A DNA stretch of 54,224 nucleotides from Acidobacteriaceae bacterium (GTDB lineage Bacteria > Acidobacteriota > Terriglobia > Terriglobales > Acidobacteriaceae): assembly GCA_003140235.1 (NCBI GenBank), contig PLJN01000148.1, positions 1 to 54,224 on the forward strand, written 5' to 3'. The first letter of the stretch is position 1. The number at the start of each line of letters is the position of its first letter. The position numbers and the translations under genes were made by a program. Below, in pieces: positions 17,621 through 27,092 of this stretch. Below the pieces are notes generated by a model. That model was not told the DNA's origin, searched no databases, and saw nothing but the letters and a program-made list of their open reading frames with translations.

Positions 17621-18579
17621 ACTACCGCCGAACGTGCCTGACCGCGTGTCTATTGCTGCCCGTGCTTTTCTGGGGCCGGCCGGTCCATGCCGCCACGGTT
17701 TCCGTTTCGGAATACCGTCAGCAGCTTCGCGACCTCGCCCAGAAAGTGGATTCACTCAAGGACCATCCGGAACGTGCGGGAAAAATCGAAGTGGATCTTC
17801 CCGACCACGTTTCCGTAAAGGTGGGCGCCGGCGAGTACTCCATAAGCTACCAGAGCTTGAAGCATGAATTAGCAGGGGTGACGACCGCCGACGCGCAAAA
17901 GAAACAGGCACTGATTCAGGAAATTCAGGACCATCTGAAGTATCTCGCCGATGAAGCTGCGGCCTTCGAGGGCCAGCCGCCAGACGTGGACCATGCTCGC
18001 GAACAGGTGAAGGAAATTCTTGCCCGTCGCGAATTCTCCAAAGTCGGCGGCCCGAGCGCTCTTGATCTTCTGCTGGCCAAGGTATTCCACTGGCTCGAGA
18101 GGGTCCTGACAAAACTTTTTTCGGTCCGCGGCACTAACTTCCCTGTGGCCCAAGCGCTCATTTACCTGCTGATTACGGTTGCGGTCGTGGTGCTGGCGAT
18201 ATGGACCATAAGACGCCTCATGCGGCCGGCAGGTATAGCCCCGCAGCGCGAGATCATTCCGTTTTCGCCATCGGCCAAGGGCTGGCGCGCATGGCTGGCC
18301 GAGGCCCGCGCTCTGGCGCAACAACAGGAATGGCGGGAGAGCGTCCACATGGCTTACTGGGCGGGCATTGCATTTCTCGAGGAGCGCGGATCGTGGAAGC
18401 CTGACCGTGCCCGGACCCCGCGGGAATATCTGCGGCTGCTGAATGCTCGTACGGCGGCATATCCCGCGCTGACGGCGCTCACCCGCAAGTTTGAAGTCAT
18501 TTGGTACGGCCATCGCGAGGCAAGCCATGCGGATTTCCAGGATGCGCTGGGTCAGCTTGAGAAATTGGGTTGCCGATGA
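17617..18579 (+). CDS. DUF4129 domain membrane protein
   Basis: 320 residues. Signal peptide or N-terminal anchor about 1-27, a periplasmic helical region about 28-165, one membrane helix about 173-192 (ALIYLLITVAVVVLAIW), and a cytoplasmic DUF4129 domain at about 225-320 marked by EWRESVHMAYWAGIAFLEER and the terminal phrase FEVIWYGHREAS. DUF4129 proteins are regularly found with MoxR ATPases, DUF58 and DUF4350 proteins, as here. Overlaps its upstream neighbour by 4 bases (ATGA) and its downstream neighbour by 4 bases, so it is coupled on both sides. Confidence 0.85.
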   Translation: MNYRRTCLTACLLLPVLFWGRPVHAATVSVSEYRQQLRDLAQKVDSLKDHPERAGKIEVDLPDHVSVKVGAGEYSISYQSLKHELAGVTTADAQKKQALIQEIQDHLKYLADEAAAFEGQPPDVDHAREQVKEILARREFSKVGGPSALDLLLAKVFHWLERVLTKLFSVRGTNFPVAQALIYLLITVAVVVLAIWTIRRLMRPAGIAPQREIIPFSPSAKGWRAWLAEARALAQQQEWRESVHMAYWAGIAFLEERGSWKPDRARTPREYLRLLNARTAAYPALTALTRKFEVIWYGHREASHADFQDALGQLEKLGCR

Positions 18580-19787
18580 AAATGGCCAAGAGCGATCGTC
18601 GCCTGATGCTGTGGGCCGCCGGGATATTGCTGCCGATCATCATCGCTCTGGCGCTGGTACCGCAGAACGAGGCGGAATCTCGCGTGCCCAGCACGTATTC
18701 TGCGCAGTCCCGGGGAGCCAAGGTGGCTTTTCTGCTGTTGCAGGAACAAGGATATGACGCGGAGCGATGGGAAAGGCCTCCAGGCGATTTGCCCAGCGAT
18801 CCGGCCAACTCCGTGCTGGTACTCGCGTACCCGTCGGACTATCCCACCAGCGAAGAGAAGGACGCCTTGCAGCGTTATCTGAATCTGGGCGGCAAGATAC
18901 TGGTGACTGGATCGAGCGCTGGGTCTTACTTGTCGGAAGTCCATTTGGAGGGTGAGCCACTGCAAGATCCGGAGTGGAAAGAGTTTGAGCCGAAGATACT
19001 CTCATCGCTGTCACGCGCGGGTAAGATCAAGTTGACGCCTGCGGCTTACTGGGATTCGCATTCTTTGAAGTACCTGGTCCACTATGCAAAAGACGACCGG
19101 CCGATCGTAGTCTCCTACAAAGTAGGACGCGGCGAAGTGATCTGGTGGGGTTCCAGCATACCGCTCACCAATGCCGGCATCAGTGAAGCGGGTAATCTTG
19201 GACTGCTCCTCAACTCACTCGGCAAGGCGCGCGAAGTCCACGTCTATTGGGACGAATATTTCCACGGCTATCGTCGCGAGCTATCCGATTACATGTGGGA
19301 GCCGCCTGTGGCGTGGGGTCTGGCGCAATGTGGCTTCATTGTTCTGGCGTTGCTGTTTACATACTCGCGGCGCAATGGCCCCATTCGCGCCTGGAACGAA
19401 CCCAAACGGCTGTCGCCGTTGGAGTTTGTCCATACTCTCGGAGGTCTGTATCTCCGGGCAAACGCGACCCAGGCTGCGCTGGAGGTCCCGTATGCCAGAT
19501 TCCGTTCCGCTGCGGTTCGGCAACTGGGATTAAAGCCCGATGTGCCTGCCGCCGACCTGGCCCGCGCCATCCGCGATCGTTTAGGGTACAAGGACAAAAT
19601 GCTGGAGGAGACGATGCGCCAAATTGAAGCCGCTCGCTATGGTCCGGACTTGACGGAAGGCCAGACGCTCGATCTGGTGCAGCAACTCAGCCGGCACGCG
19701 TACAATTTGAAATTCATTTCGCAAGAACGACAGGAGACCGTTTCTCATGCAGACAACGTCCCAGGTGCTCGCCCACGGCCGCACTGA
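18576..19787 (+). CDS. DUF4350 domain membrane protein
   Basis: 403 residues from the ATG at 18576, which overlaps the DUF4129 stop (ATGA). One membrane helix near the N-terminus (about 11-28), an extracytoplasmic alpha/beta DUF4350 domain (about 35-240; STYSAQSRGAKVAFLLLQE is the usual opening), a second helix at about 247-265 and a cytoplasmic helical tail. The domain resembles the GATase-like fold and has no evident catalytic triad. It is a standard member of MoxR-DUF58 clusters with unknown biochemical role. Its last 41 bases overlap the start of moxR. Confidence 0.83.
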   Translation: MKMAKSDRRLMLWAAGILLPIIIALALVPQNEAESRVPSTYSAQSRGAKVAFLLLQEQGYDAERWERPPGDLPSDPANSVLVLAYPSDYPTSEEKDALQRYLNLGGKILVTGSSAGSYLSEVHLEGEPLQDPEWKEFEPKILSSLSRAGKIKLTPAAYWDSHSLKYLVHYAKDDRPIVVSYKVGRGEVIWWGSSIPLTNAGISEAGNLGLLLNSLGKAREVHVYWDEYFHGYRRELSDYMWEPPVAWGLAQCGFIVLALLFTYSRRNGPIRAWNEPKRLSPLEFVHTLGGLYLRANATQAALEVPYARFRSAAVRQLGLKPDVPAADLARAIRDRLGYKDKMLEETMRQIEAARYGPDLTEGQTLDLVQQLSRHAYNLKFISQERQETVSHADNVPGARPRPH

Positions 19788-20694
19788 GCTGGCCAAAGTC
19801 ATCGTTGGCCAGGATGAGTTGATTACTCAGTGCCTGCTCACCATTCTTTGCCAGGGCCACGCTTTGCTGGAAGGAGTGCCGGGCATTGCCAAAACGCTGG
19901 TCATCAAGTGTTTCGCCCGGCTGTTCAATCTGGAATTCCGGCGCGTCCAATGTACGTCTGACCTGATGCCGGCGGACATTATCGGCAGCAACGTGCTCAA
20001 CCTTTCCACCAGCACGTTTTCCGTCCACAAAGGGCCGCTGTTCACGGACCTGCTGCTCGCCGATGAAGTCAACCGCATGCCTCCGCGCACGCAGGCGGCG
20101 CTGCTTGAATCCATGGAAGAACGCCAGATCACCATTGACGGGACCACCTACCCACTCACGAATTTCTTTACGGTCTTCGCCACGCAGAACCCGATTGAGT
20201 TCGAAGGCACGTACCCTTTGCCCGAAGCACAGCTCGATCGCTTTCTCCTCAAGATCAAGATCACGTACCCGGAAGCGGAGCAGGAGATTGCGATCCTGCA
20301 GCGTCACCATGAGGGTCTTGACGTCCACAATCTTGCAGCCGTCAATATTACGGCGCTAAGTCCGGAATTGCTGGCCCAGGCCCGCGCGGAAATAAAGAGT
20401 ATCCGAGTGGAGCCCGCGCTGTTCCACTACATGGTGGAACTGGTGCGCCGCACACGCGACTGGCCGTCGCTGGCGCTGGGCGCCAGCCCGCGCGCCGCGG
20501 TGAGTCTGATGATGGTGTCCAAAGGCTTTGCTGCGCTCGAAGATCGGGACTACATGATTCCCGACGATGTAAAGGCCGCCGCTCTTCCCGTATTGCGGCA
20601 CCGCGTGATGATGAAGCCGGAAGCCGAACTGGAAGGCCTGGAAAGCGATCAGGTATTGCGTGAGGTCGTTGCATCGGTTGCGGTGCCCAAGTAA
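19747..20694 (+). CDS. MoxR family AAA+ ATPase
   Basis: 315 residues. AAA+ chaperone-like ATPase: Walker A is GVPGIAKT (43-50, the Ala-Lys form usual in MoxR), Walker B is LLLADEVNR (102-110), and sensor 1 is in FATQNPIEFEGTYPLPEAQL. MoxR proteins act with von Willebrand-type or DUF58 proteins to mature or insert metal cofactors or to assemble envelope complexes. The start overlaps the previous gene by 41 bases and has AGGAGA 10 bases upstream; the stop overlaps the DUF58 start by one base (TAATG). This puts ATPase and DUF58 partner in strict translational coupling. Confidence 0.93.
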   Translation: MQTTSQVLAHGRTELAKVIVGQDELITQCLLTILCQGHALLEGVPGIAKTLVIKCFARLFNLEFRRVQCTSDLMPADIIGSNVLNLSTSTFSVHKGPLFTDLLLADEVNRMPPRTQAALLESMEERQITIDGTTYPLTNFFTVFATQNPIEFEGTYPLPEAQLDRFLLKIKITYPEAEQEIAILQRHHEGLDVHNLAAVNITALSPELLAQARAEIKSIRVEPALFHYMVELVRRTRDWPSLALGASPRAAVSLMMVSKGFAALEDRDYMIPDDVKAAALPVLRHRVMMKPEAELEGLESDQVLREVVASVAVPK

Positions 20695-22070
20695 TGAAAT
20701 CCACGCACCTAGCGCCCGCGCCTCTGAGCGCACAGGCCAGACGGTCCAAACGTCTTGGATTCGGCGTTGGCCGGCGGTTTTTTCTGGTCACCCTGCTGGG
20801 CGTCTTGTGGTCCATACCCGCATTCTGGGACTTGCGGTTTCTTCTGGTGATGGCGGCCTGGGACTTGTGCGCTGTCGTCGCGTGGATCATTGATTTCTCG
20901 CGGCTTCCGCGGCCAGAGCATCTTATGTTGCAACGGTCATGGGCCGGTCCTCCGTCTTTGAGCAATGAAGTCGAAGTATTTCTTGAACTTCAGAACAACG
21001 GCCCATCCGCGATCGACTGCCGAATCATAGACGATATGCCGGAGTCCCTGGTCAGCGTACCGCCGACAGTGCAAATTACGGCAGTAGCCCGGTCGTCGGC
21101 GCGAGGTTCCTACATTGTCCGTCCTCTGGAGCGCGGCAATGTTCAGCTGGGGCCTGCCTACCTGCGCTACCAGAGCGGCGCCGGTTTCGCCGAGCGCTGG
21201 GCGCGCGTTGATCTGGGCCAGACCATCCGCGTGTTCCCTGATCTGGAAGAAGCCAACCGGCACAACATCTACCTGAGTCGTGCCCGCCAGATCGAACTGG
21301 AGAAACGGCTGATTCGTCAGCGCGGAATGGGGCGGGAGTTTGAAAGTCTGCGCGAGTATCAGGAAGGCGACGAGTTCCGCAACATTTGCTGGACAGCCAC
21401 GGCCCGCCGCGGCAAGCACGTGACCAAGCTGTATCAGGTGGAACGAAGCCAGGCGGTCTGGCTGGTCATGGATGCCGGGCGCCTGCTGCGTGCGCGCGTG
21501 GGAGATCTGAGCAAGCTGGATCTTTCCGTCAACGCCGCGCTCTCGCTGGCGCAGATTGCTCTTTATTCCGGAGACCGCGTTGGCTTGCTGGTCTATGGCC
21601 GAAACATACAGCAACGCGTTGGACTCGGGCGCGGGATGGCCCATATGCGAGTCATCCTGGAAGCCCTGGCTTCAGCACATGAGGAAGTAGCGGAAGCGGA
21701 CCATCTCCACGCGGCGGCCGCTCTTATGCAACTGCAAAAGCAGCGGTCGCTGATCATCTGGATCACGGACCTGGCCGATACGTCCATGACTCCGGAAGTG
21801 ATTGAGAGTGCGTCACAAGTCCTGTCGAAACACCTTTTGCTGTTTGTGGCGATTGCCCAGATGGACCTGCAGGCGCTGGCGGAAAGTTATCCGAAGGATG
21901 CACGAGACATGTACGAAATGGTGGCAGCGCAGGAGATGGTCCATCGCCGCGAAACGCTCATTACCCGCGTTCGCAATCGCGGCGCGCTGGCCTTGGAAGT
22001 GAATCCGGACAGTCTTACGACCACAGTGGTGAACCAGTATTTGCGGATCAAAGAGCGAAGTATGATTTAG
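20694..22070 (+). CDS. DUF58 domain (VWA-like) membrane protein
   Basis: 458 residues. Two membrane helices near the N-terminus (about 24-64), a beta-rich extracytoplasmic or linker part, and the DUF58 signature REYQEGDEFRNICWTATARR at about 220-240 leading into a VWA-like fold (VWLVMDAGR carries the D-x-G strand). DUF58 proteins are the usual substrates or adaptors of MoxR ATPases. The stop TAG (22068-22070) shares bases with the stop TAA of the opposite-strand SpoIIM gene (22067-22069), so the two genes overlap tail to tail. Confidence 0.9.
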   Translation: MKSTHLAPAPLSAQARRSKRLGFGVGRRFFLVTLLGVLWSIPAFWDLRFLLVMAAWDLCAVVAWIIDFSRLPRPEHLMLQRSWAGPPSLSNEVEVFLELQNNGPSAIDCRIIDDMPESLVSVPPTVQITAVARSSARGSYIVRPLERGNVQLGPAYLRYQSGAGFAERWARVDLGQTIRVFPDLEEANRHNIYLSRARQIELEKRLIRQRGMGREFESLREYQEGDEFRNICWTATARRGKHVTKLYQVERSQAVWLVMDAGRLLRARVGDLSKLDLSVNAALSLAQIALYSGDRVGLLVYGRNIQQRVGLGRGMAHMRVILEALASAHEEVAEADHLHAAAALMQLQKQRSLIIWITDLADTSMTPEVIESASQVLSKHLLLFVAIAQMDLQALAESYPKDARDMYEMVAAQEMVHRRETLITRVRNRGALALEVNPDSLTTTVVNQYLRIKERSMI

Positions 22071-23026
22071 GCGGTTTGCTTTTCTTTGCCGCCAGAGAAA
22101 AGATATCCGAAGAAAACCACGGCAATCGCGCCAGCCAAAGCAAACTTGAGTCCTGGAGCCAGACCCGAGGGCGAAATAAAACCTTCAATCGTGCCGGCGA
22201 CAATCAGCACAGGCACCATTCCCAGAACCAGTCGGATTGCCTCCGCTCCGGCCCTGCCGAGCGAGTCGCGTCGGGAAAGCATCCCAGGAAACAGCAGTCC
22301 TTGGCCAATCCTGAGGCCAGCAGCGCCGGAGATAAAAATTGCCGGCAACTCCAGGACGCCGTGCGGCGCAACAAAACTCCATAAGGAAAGGCTCATTCCG
22401 TGCAGCCAGCACGCCGAGCCGATCACGCCCATCATTACGCCGTTGAACACCATCATGTAGATCGTCCCGAGCCCGGCGGTCAAGCCGTAGGCAAACGAGG
22501 CAATGCAGACGCTGATGTTGTTGGTCATGATCCCGCTGGCCGCCAGCGGCTTTACGCTGACAATGGAGTCAGTCCACATTTTATGATGTTCAATGGTGTC
22601 CATCATGCCAGGTCCCAGGAACAGATACATGAACCCCGGACGAGTGAGCGTTAGCAGCATTCCGGCAAGCCCTCCCGCCACAAAGAGCAGGGTAGCAATG
22701 GTAATCAGGTGCAGATTACGGCGGAACACCCGGGGATACTCGTGAAGGAAGAAGTCAAAGAACCCTCGGGCACTCGATTTCTGCCCGGAATAGATGGTAT
22801 TGTGGGCGCGGGCCAAAAGAAGGTTCAGAAAGCGGGCATAGCTTTTTCCGCTGGGATCTTCGCGAAGCGTGGAAAGATCGGCGGCTGCCTGACGATACAG
22901 CAGTCCCATTTCCTGCAGTTCAGATCGAGTAAGGGACTTAAGCCCTTGTTTCTTGCAGTGGGTCAGCAGGAAATCCAGGCGGGTCCAGTGGTCTTTTCGT
23001 TTTTCCAGCCAGTAAGTGGAGATCAT
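22067..23026 (-). CDS. SpoIIM-like (stage II sporulation protein M family) membrane protein
   Basis: 319 residues from the ATG at 23026. A cytoplasmic helical N-terminus (about 1-95, containing EMGLLYRQAAADLSTLRED) is followed by about five membrane helices with the family marker HGVLELPAIFISGAAGLRIG. SpoIIM homologs outside spore formers typically sit beside MoxR, DUF58 and RDD genes, as here, but in this window the gene runs antisense to them. Its stop overlaps the DUF58 stop and its start codon overlaps the RDD start codon (CATG, 23024-23027). No ribosome-binding site is evident; an alternative ATG at 23047 exists. Promoter and leader must lie inside the RDD coding sequence. Confidence 0.85.
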   Translation of the reverse strand: MISTYWLEKRKDHWTRLDFLLTHCKKQGLKSLTRSELQEMGLLYRQAAADLSTLREDPSGKSYARFLNLLLARAHNTIYSGQKSSARGFFDFFLHEYPRVFRRNLHLITIATLLFVAGGLAGMLLTLTRPGFMYLFLGPGMMDTIEHHKMWTDSIVSVKPLAASGIMTNNISVCIASFAYGLTAGLGTIYMMVFNGVMMGVIGSACWLHGMSLSLWSFVAPHGVLELPAIFISGAAGLRIGQGLLFPGMLSRRDSLGRAGAEAIRLVLGMVPVLIVAGTIEGFISPSGLAPGLKFALAGAIAVVFFGYLFSGGKEKQTA

Positions 23027-23789
23027 GGCAACTGACAAGCTTATCATCGACACCCCGGAGCAGGTACACCTGGAGTTTGTCCTGGCCGATATTGGCAGCC
23101 GCTTCATGGCTGCGCTGCTCGACTGGCTGATTCAGTTCGTGTTCTATCTGGTGCTGTTTCTGATTGCCTTGTTCGCGCTCAGCTTTTCCCCGGCCCGGGA
23201 GTTTTCGCAATATCCGGTTTGGCTCGAGGCCATCCTCATCTTCGTTATCTTTTGCATGTATTGGGGCTATTACGCCGCATTTGAAGTCTTCTGGAAAGGG
23301 CAGACCCCGGGCAAACGCTGGGCCGGCATACGGGTCATCAAAGACTCAGGCCGTCCCATCAATGCTTTCGAGGCCATTGCCCGCAATCTGGTCCGCATTG
23401 TGGATTACTTCCCCGGAATGTATGGCGTGGGCGTGGTCGTCATGCTCTTGAATTCCAAGAACCGCCGTCTGGGGGACTTTGTTGCAGGAACGCTGGTGGT
23501 GCAGGAGAGCTCTGCGCGCGAAGCCGAGCTGTTCTTTAATACCGCGAAAAACACGGACTTTTCGTTTCATCAGGCTGCCGGACTGACCCTGCAGGAAGTC
23601 GAGCTGATGGAGACTTTTCTGGCGCGGCGTCTGGACATTCCAGCCGACATACGCCAGCAAAACGCAGCGCGAATCAGTTATCGGATTGCTACCCGCCTGG
23701 GCATTCCCCGGGAATCGCGCCCTGCCGACAATGAAGACTTCCTCGAGTTAATGGTGAAGGAATTCAGAAACCGGGCCAAATACCGGTAA
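23025..23789 (+). CDS. RDD family membrane protein
   Basis: 254 residues from the ATG at 23025; a GTG at 23016 is an alternative. RDD domain: FVLADIGSRFMAALLDWLIQ, with Arg and Asp in the first membrane helix, then two to three more helices and the family phrase GQTPGKRWAGIRVI. A soluble tail of about 80 residues follows, with helices resembling those of RDD proteins in MoxR clusters. RDD proteins may be transporters or membrane subunits; the role is unproven. GGAG lies only 3 bases before the ATG, which is closer than usual. It shares the four bases CATG with the start of the divergent SpoIIM gene. Confidence 0.83.
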   Translation: MATDKLIIDTPEQVHLEFVLADIGSRFMAALLDWLIQFVFYLVLFLIALFALSFSPAREFSQYPVWLEAILIFVIFCMYWGYYAAFEVFWKGQTPGKRWAGIRVIKDSGRPINAFEAIARNLVRIVDYFPGMYGVGVVVMLLNSKNRRLGDFVAGTLVVQESSAREAELFFNTAKNTDFSFHQAAGLTLQEVELMETFLARRLDIPADIRQQNAARISYRIATRLGIPRESRPADNEDFLELMVKEFRNRAKYR

Positions 23790-24008
23790 AACGCGAAGGA
23801 TTGCGCCCGCAATCAGGCCGCTTTACGGATATAGTGGTATGTGGGGCAAATGCTGAGAATCAAGAGAGTAACCCCTCCGAAGACACGCAAGAGCGATTCC
23901 ATTAGTAACTTGGGCTAACCCGTTTCTCTGTGGTACGTTAGCGAGAATTGCCCACGGCTCAGATTCTCCCCGGCAGTTGAAAGGCCCCGGTTTTTATCGA
24001 CTTCATTT

Positions 24009-27000
24009 ATGGCACTTGGGTTTGGTTTCAACAAGGCAAAGGTACTAAGCGCGGCTGAGAAGTATGTCCAGCAGGGCAAGCTTCCCAACGCCATTGCCGA
24101 ATACGAAAAGGTCATCAAAGAGGACCCCAAGGACCTCACGGTCCTGAACACCATTGGGGACCTGTACGCCCGTGTGGGCCAGAATGATCAGGCCGTTGGA
24201 TATTTCCGAAAAGTCGGCGACCAGTACGCCCAGAATGGCTTTACCGTAAAGGCCATTGCCATTTACAAGAAGCTCACCAAACTCAGTCCCGGTGCATCCG
24301 ATTGCCTCACCAAGCTGGCGGAGCTCTACACCCAACAAGGCCTCTTCAACGACGCGCGCGCCCAATACATGCAAGTCGCCGACCAGCTTCTAAGGGCCGG
24401 TGACAATGGCCGCGCGGCCAAGGTCTTCCAAAAAATTCTGGAACTGGATCCGGAAAACACCACCACGCAATCCAAGCTGGCGGACCTTTACATCAAGCTG
24501 GGAAAAAAGGAAGACGCCCGCAACATCTATTACAGCGCCGCGGAGTCGCTGTACGCGCGCAAGTCGTTTGACGCCGCGGATGAAGCTCTGGCCCACGTTC
24601 TGTCTCTCGACCCGGGCAATGCCGGCGCCCTTTTGTTGCGCGGCATGATTGCCTCCGGCTCCGGCAAGTCCCAGGCCGCCGTGGAGTATCTGGAGCAGGT
24701 GGCGGACATTGATTCGCGACCCGACGCGCTACGCGCCCTGCTGCGCGCCAAGCTCGCGACCGGGAGCCTTGAGGGCGTGGAAGCCCTGGCGAACAAACTG
24801 CTGAATGTCCACAACGACATTTCCGGCATCAGCATTCTGGCGCAGTGGTTCCTGGCCAACCAGTATCTGGAGAACGGTCTCAAGCTCTATGACAAGTACG
24901 CCGACCGTTTTCTTTCCGGCGGGCGTTCCGTACTGAATGAAACGCTTTATCCCGTCATCAACCGCATACGAGACAACGCACCGGCCCTCATCATCATGTT
25001 GCGGATTCTGCAGAAGGCCGGCGAATCGTCTCACGTGACTGAAGTGATGGAATTGCTGGCGCATGCTTACGTGCAAGTCGGCCGCTTTGACGATGCGCGT
25101 GACTTGTACAAGCAACTGGCTGACCTGGAGCCGGAAAACCCGCTGCACAACCAGAACTTCAAACAGATGACGGCCCGCCTGGGCGACGACTCTCTGGCCC
25201 GGCCGCTGGATCCGCAGCAAGGCGAAAAGGCGTTCATGGTGGAGGAAATGGAGCAGGCCGCACCGGTCGTCCACCAGAACTATGATGACAGCGTTGAAAA
25301 AGCCATTGAAGCGGCGCTCACCGACTCGGAATTATTTATCTCCTACAACGTTCCCTCCAAAGCCATTGCCCCACTCGAAAGCGTTTTGGTGCTCGCCCCG
25401 CGCGACGCGCGCTTGAACCAGCGTCTGGCCACGCTCTATACCAAGGCCGAACGTTATGCCGACGGGGCCCGTGCGTGCCAGATACTCGCCGAGGTTTATC
25501 GCGAATTCGGGCACGACGAGGAAAGCGAGAAATATGCCGTGGCGGCGCGCGATTATGAAGCTCGCGCAGCCAGCCTGTCGGTTTCTGAAACGGCCAAAGC
25601 GCCGGACCCGCAGCAGGCTGCCCATAGCGCGGAACTGCAGCCGCCCGCGGAATTGCCGCCGCCCCCGGAGCCGGAGCCGCCCGTTCAGGAATTTGCTCTC
25701 GACGTTCCCAGCCATATTTCGCATGATTCTCCTCCTCCGCCTCCCGTAGTTTCTTCTGCCAGTACGGAAGAAACGGTGGCTTTGCCGCCGCCTGAGGTAC
25801 CCGCCCCCGGAACGCACGAGATTGATCTTTCCGGCGAATGGGATTTGCTCTCTGATGAAACGCCGGTGGCTGCTCCGCTTCCCGTGGACGCGGTCGCCGA
25901 ATCTTCTCCCGACGCTGACGTCGAGGTCATGGAAGACGCCGTGCCCGTGGCCTACGACAAAGAGGCGATTGCCGAGAAGGTGCAGGAATCCCAGTTCTAT
26001 ATTTCGCAGCGCATGTGGGAAGAGGCCAAGACTGCAATCCTGGACCTCAGCGAGATGGCGCCCAACTCGCCCGAGATTACGGAACTGATCAGCGCAGTGT
26101 CCGCAGGCCAATCCGGTTCGACTCCGGCCAAGCCCGACGCCAAGAAAGAAGAGTTTCCGGTTGTCGTTACGCCGCCGGTTGCGGAATCCATCCCCGAGCC
26201 GTCCCCGGTTGAGCCGAGCGCGCCACCCCTTGCTGCGGCAGAGCAGAAGCACGGCCATGACCTCGGCCATCAAGTCGTTATTCCTGAGATCGTCATTCTT
26301 GAAGTAGGCACTCCTGAAGTAGGCATTCCTGAAGTTGCCATTCCCAAAGACCTGGGCCATGAAGCGATAACACCAGCGATCGAGGTGCCGTCTCCAGCGA
26401 AACCAGCGCCCGTGCCGATTGCGGAAGCCAAGCCTGCTCCCGAACCGCCGGCGAAGATTGTGGAGCCGCCCGCGCAAGAAAAAACAGGGCAGGATTTCCT
26501 CAGCGACTTTGTACTCGACCTGGAAAATTCACTCACCGATTTTCCCGTCGTCCAGGCGCACTCTCAGACAAGCACGCGCCCCGCGGAACCAGTACCGGTC
26601 CAGCACGCCGCATCGAACAATGGCGAAATGCAGGACGCCGACTCAGCGTCTGTGCTGAGCGACATTCTTTCCGAGTTGCAGGACGACGAAGCGGAAGCTG
26701 CTGCCGCTGAAGAAGATCCCGACACGCATTACAACCTGGGGATTGCCTTCAAGGAAATGGGTCTGCTGGATGAAGCCATTGGAGAATTACAGAAAGTTTG
26801 TCACGCCGTAGACCGGGGCAGCGGTTTCACGCAGCCGATCCAGGCCTATACCTGGCTGGCGCAATGTCTGGTGGACAAAGGCGTGCCGGAAGCCGCGGTC
26901 CGCTGGTATGAAAAAGCGCTGCACTTGCCCGGACTCGACACCAACAGCCGATGTTCCATTTACTATGATATGGGTGCAGCTTTTGAAGCCTTCGGAGACA

Positions 27001-27092
27001 AGAAATCTGCGTTGACGAATTTCATGGAAGTATATGGATCGAACATTGATTTTCGGGACGTAGCCAGCCGGATCAAGTCCCTGAAATCGTGA
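24009..27092 (+). CDS. Large TPR protein with Pro/Glu-rich middle
   Basis: 1027 residues without signal peptide. Residues about 14-400 form tandem TPR helices (for example NAIAEYEKVIKEDPKDLTVL, AIAIYKKLTKLSPGASDCL). Residues about 515-880 are low-complexity, rich in Pro, Glu, Ala and Val, broken by short TPR-like pairs (VQESQFYISQRMWEEAKTAI). The last 125 residues are again TPR (DTHYNLGIAFKEMGLLDEAI). Cytoplasmic scaffold protein; close relatives occur in acidobacteria, deltaproteobacteria and relatives. It follows the RDD gene by 219 bases, so it may have its own promoter. No ribosome-binding site is seen. A GTG start for the next gene overlaps its stop. Confidence 0.85.
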   Translation: MALGFGFNKAKVLSAAEKYVQQGKLPNAIAEYEKVIKEDPKDLTVLNTIGDLYARVGQNDQAVGYFRKVGDQYAQNGFTVKAIAIYKKLTKLSPGASDCLTKLAELYTQQGLFNDARAQYMQVADQLLRAGDNGRAAKVFQKILELDPENTTTQSKLADLYIKLGKKEDARNIYYSAAESLYARKSFDAADEALAHVLSLDPGNAGALLLRGMIASGSGKSQAAVEYLEQVADIDSRPDALRALLRAKLATGSLEGVEALANKLLNVHNDISGISILAQWFLANQYLENGLKLYDKYADRFLSGGRSVLNETLYPVINRIRDNAPALIIMLRILQKAGESSHVTEVMELLAHAYVQVGRFDDARDLYKQLADLEPENPLHNQNFKQMTARLGDDSLARPLDPQQGEKAFMVEEMEQAAPVVHQNYDDSVEKAIEAALTDSELFISYNVPSKAIAPLESVLVLAPRDARLNQRLATLYTKAERYADGARACQILAEVYREFGHDEESEKYAVAARDYEARAASLSVSETAKAPDPQQAAHSAELQPPAELPPPPEPEPPVQEFALDVPSHISHDSPPPPPVVSSASTEETVALPPPEVPAPGTHEIDLSGEWDLLSDETPVAAPLPVDAVAESSPDADVEVMEDAVPVAYDKEAIAEKVQESQFYISQRMWEEAKTAILDLSEMAPNSPEITELISAVSAGQSGSTPAKPDAKKEEFPVVVTPPVAESIPEPSPVEPSAPPLAAAEQKHGHDLGHQVVIPEIVILEVGTPEVGIPEVAIPKDLGHEAITPAIEVPSPAKPAPVPIAEAKPAPEPPAKIVEPPAQEKTGQDFLSDFVLDLENSLTDFPVVQAHSQTSTRPAEPVPVQHAASNNGEMQDADSASVLSDILSELQDDEAEAAAAEEDPDTHYNLGIAFKEMGLLDEAIGELQKVCHAVDRGSGFTQPIQAYTWLAQCLVDKGVPEAAVRWYEKALHLPGLDTNSRCSIYYDMGAAFEAFGDKKSALTNFMEVYGSNIDFRDVASRIKSLKS
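26281..26345 (+). repeat. 15-bp in-frame tandem repeat inside the TPR gene
   Basis: About four to five copies of a 15-base unit close to CCTGAAGTAGGCATT encode a five-residue repeat (P-E-V-G-I and variants) within the disordered middle of the TPR protein. Copies differ by one to four bases. Being in frame, copy-number change would only lengthen or shorten the linker. Confidence 0.75.

Noticed and set aside
25332-26477. Long open frame on the minus strand opposite the TPR gene
   Set aside because: Arg/Gly-rich translation with no domain, no ribosome-binding site, and it mirrors the Pro/Ala/Glu-rich codons of the real gene. A GC-rich shadow.
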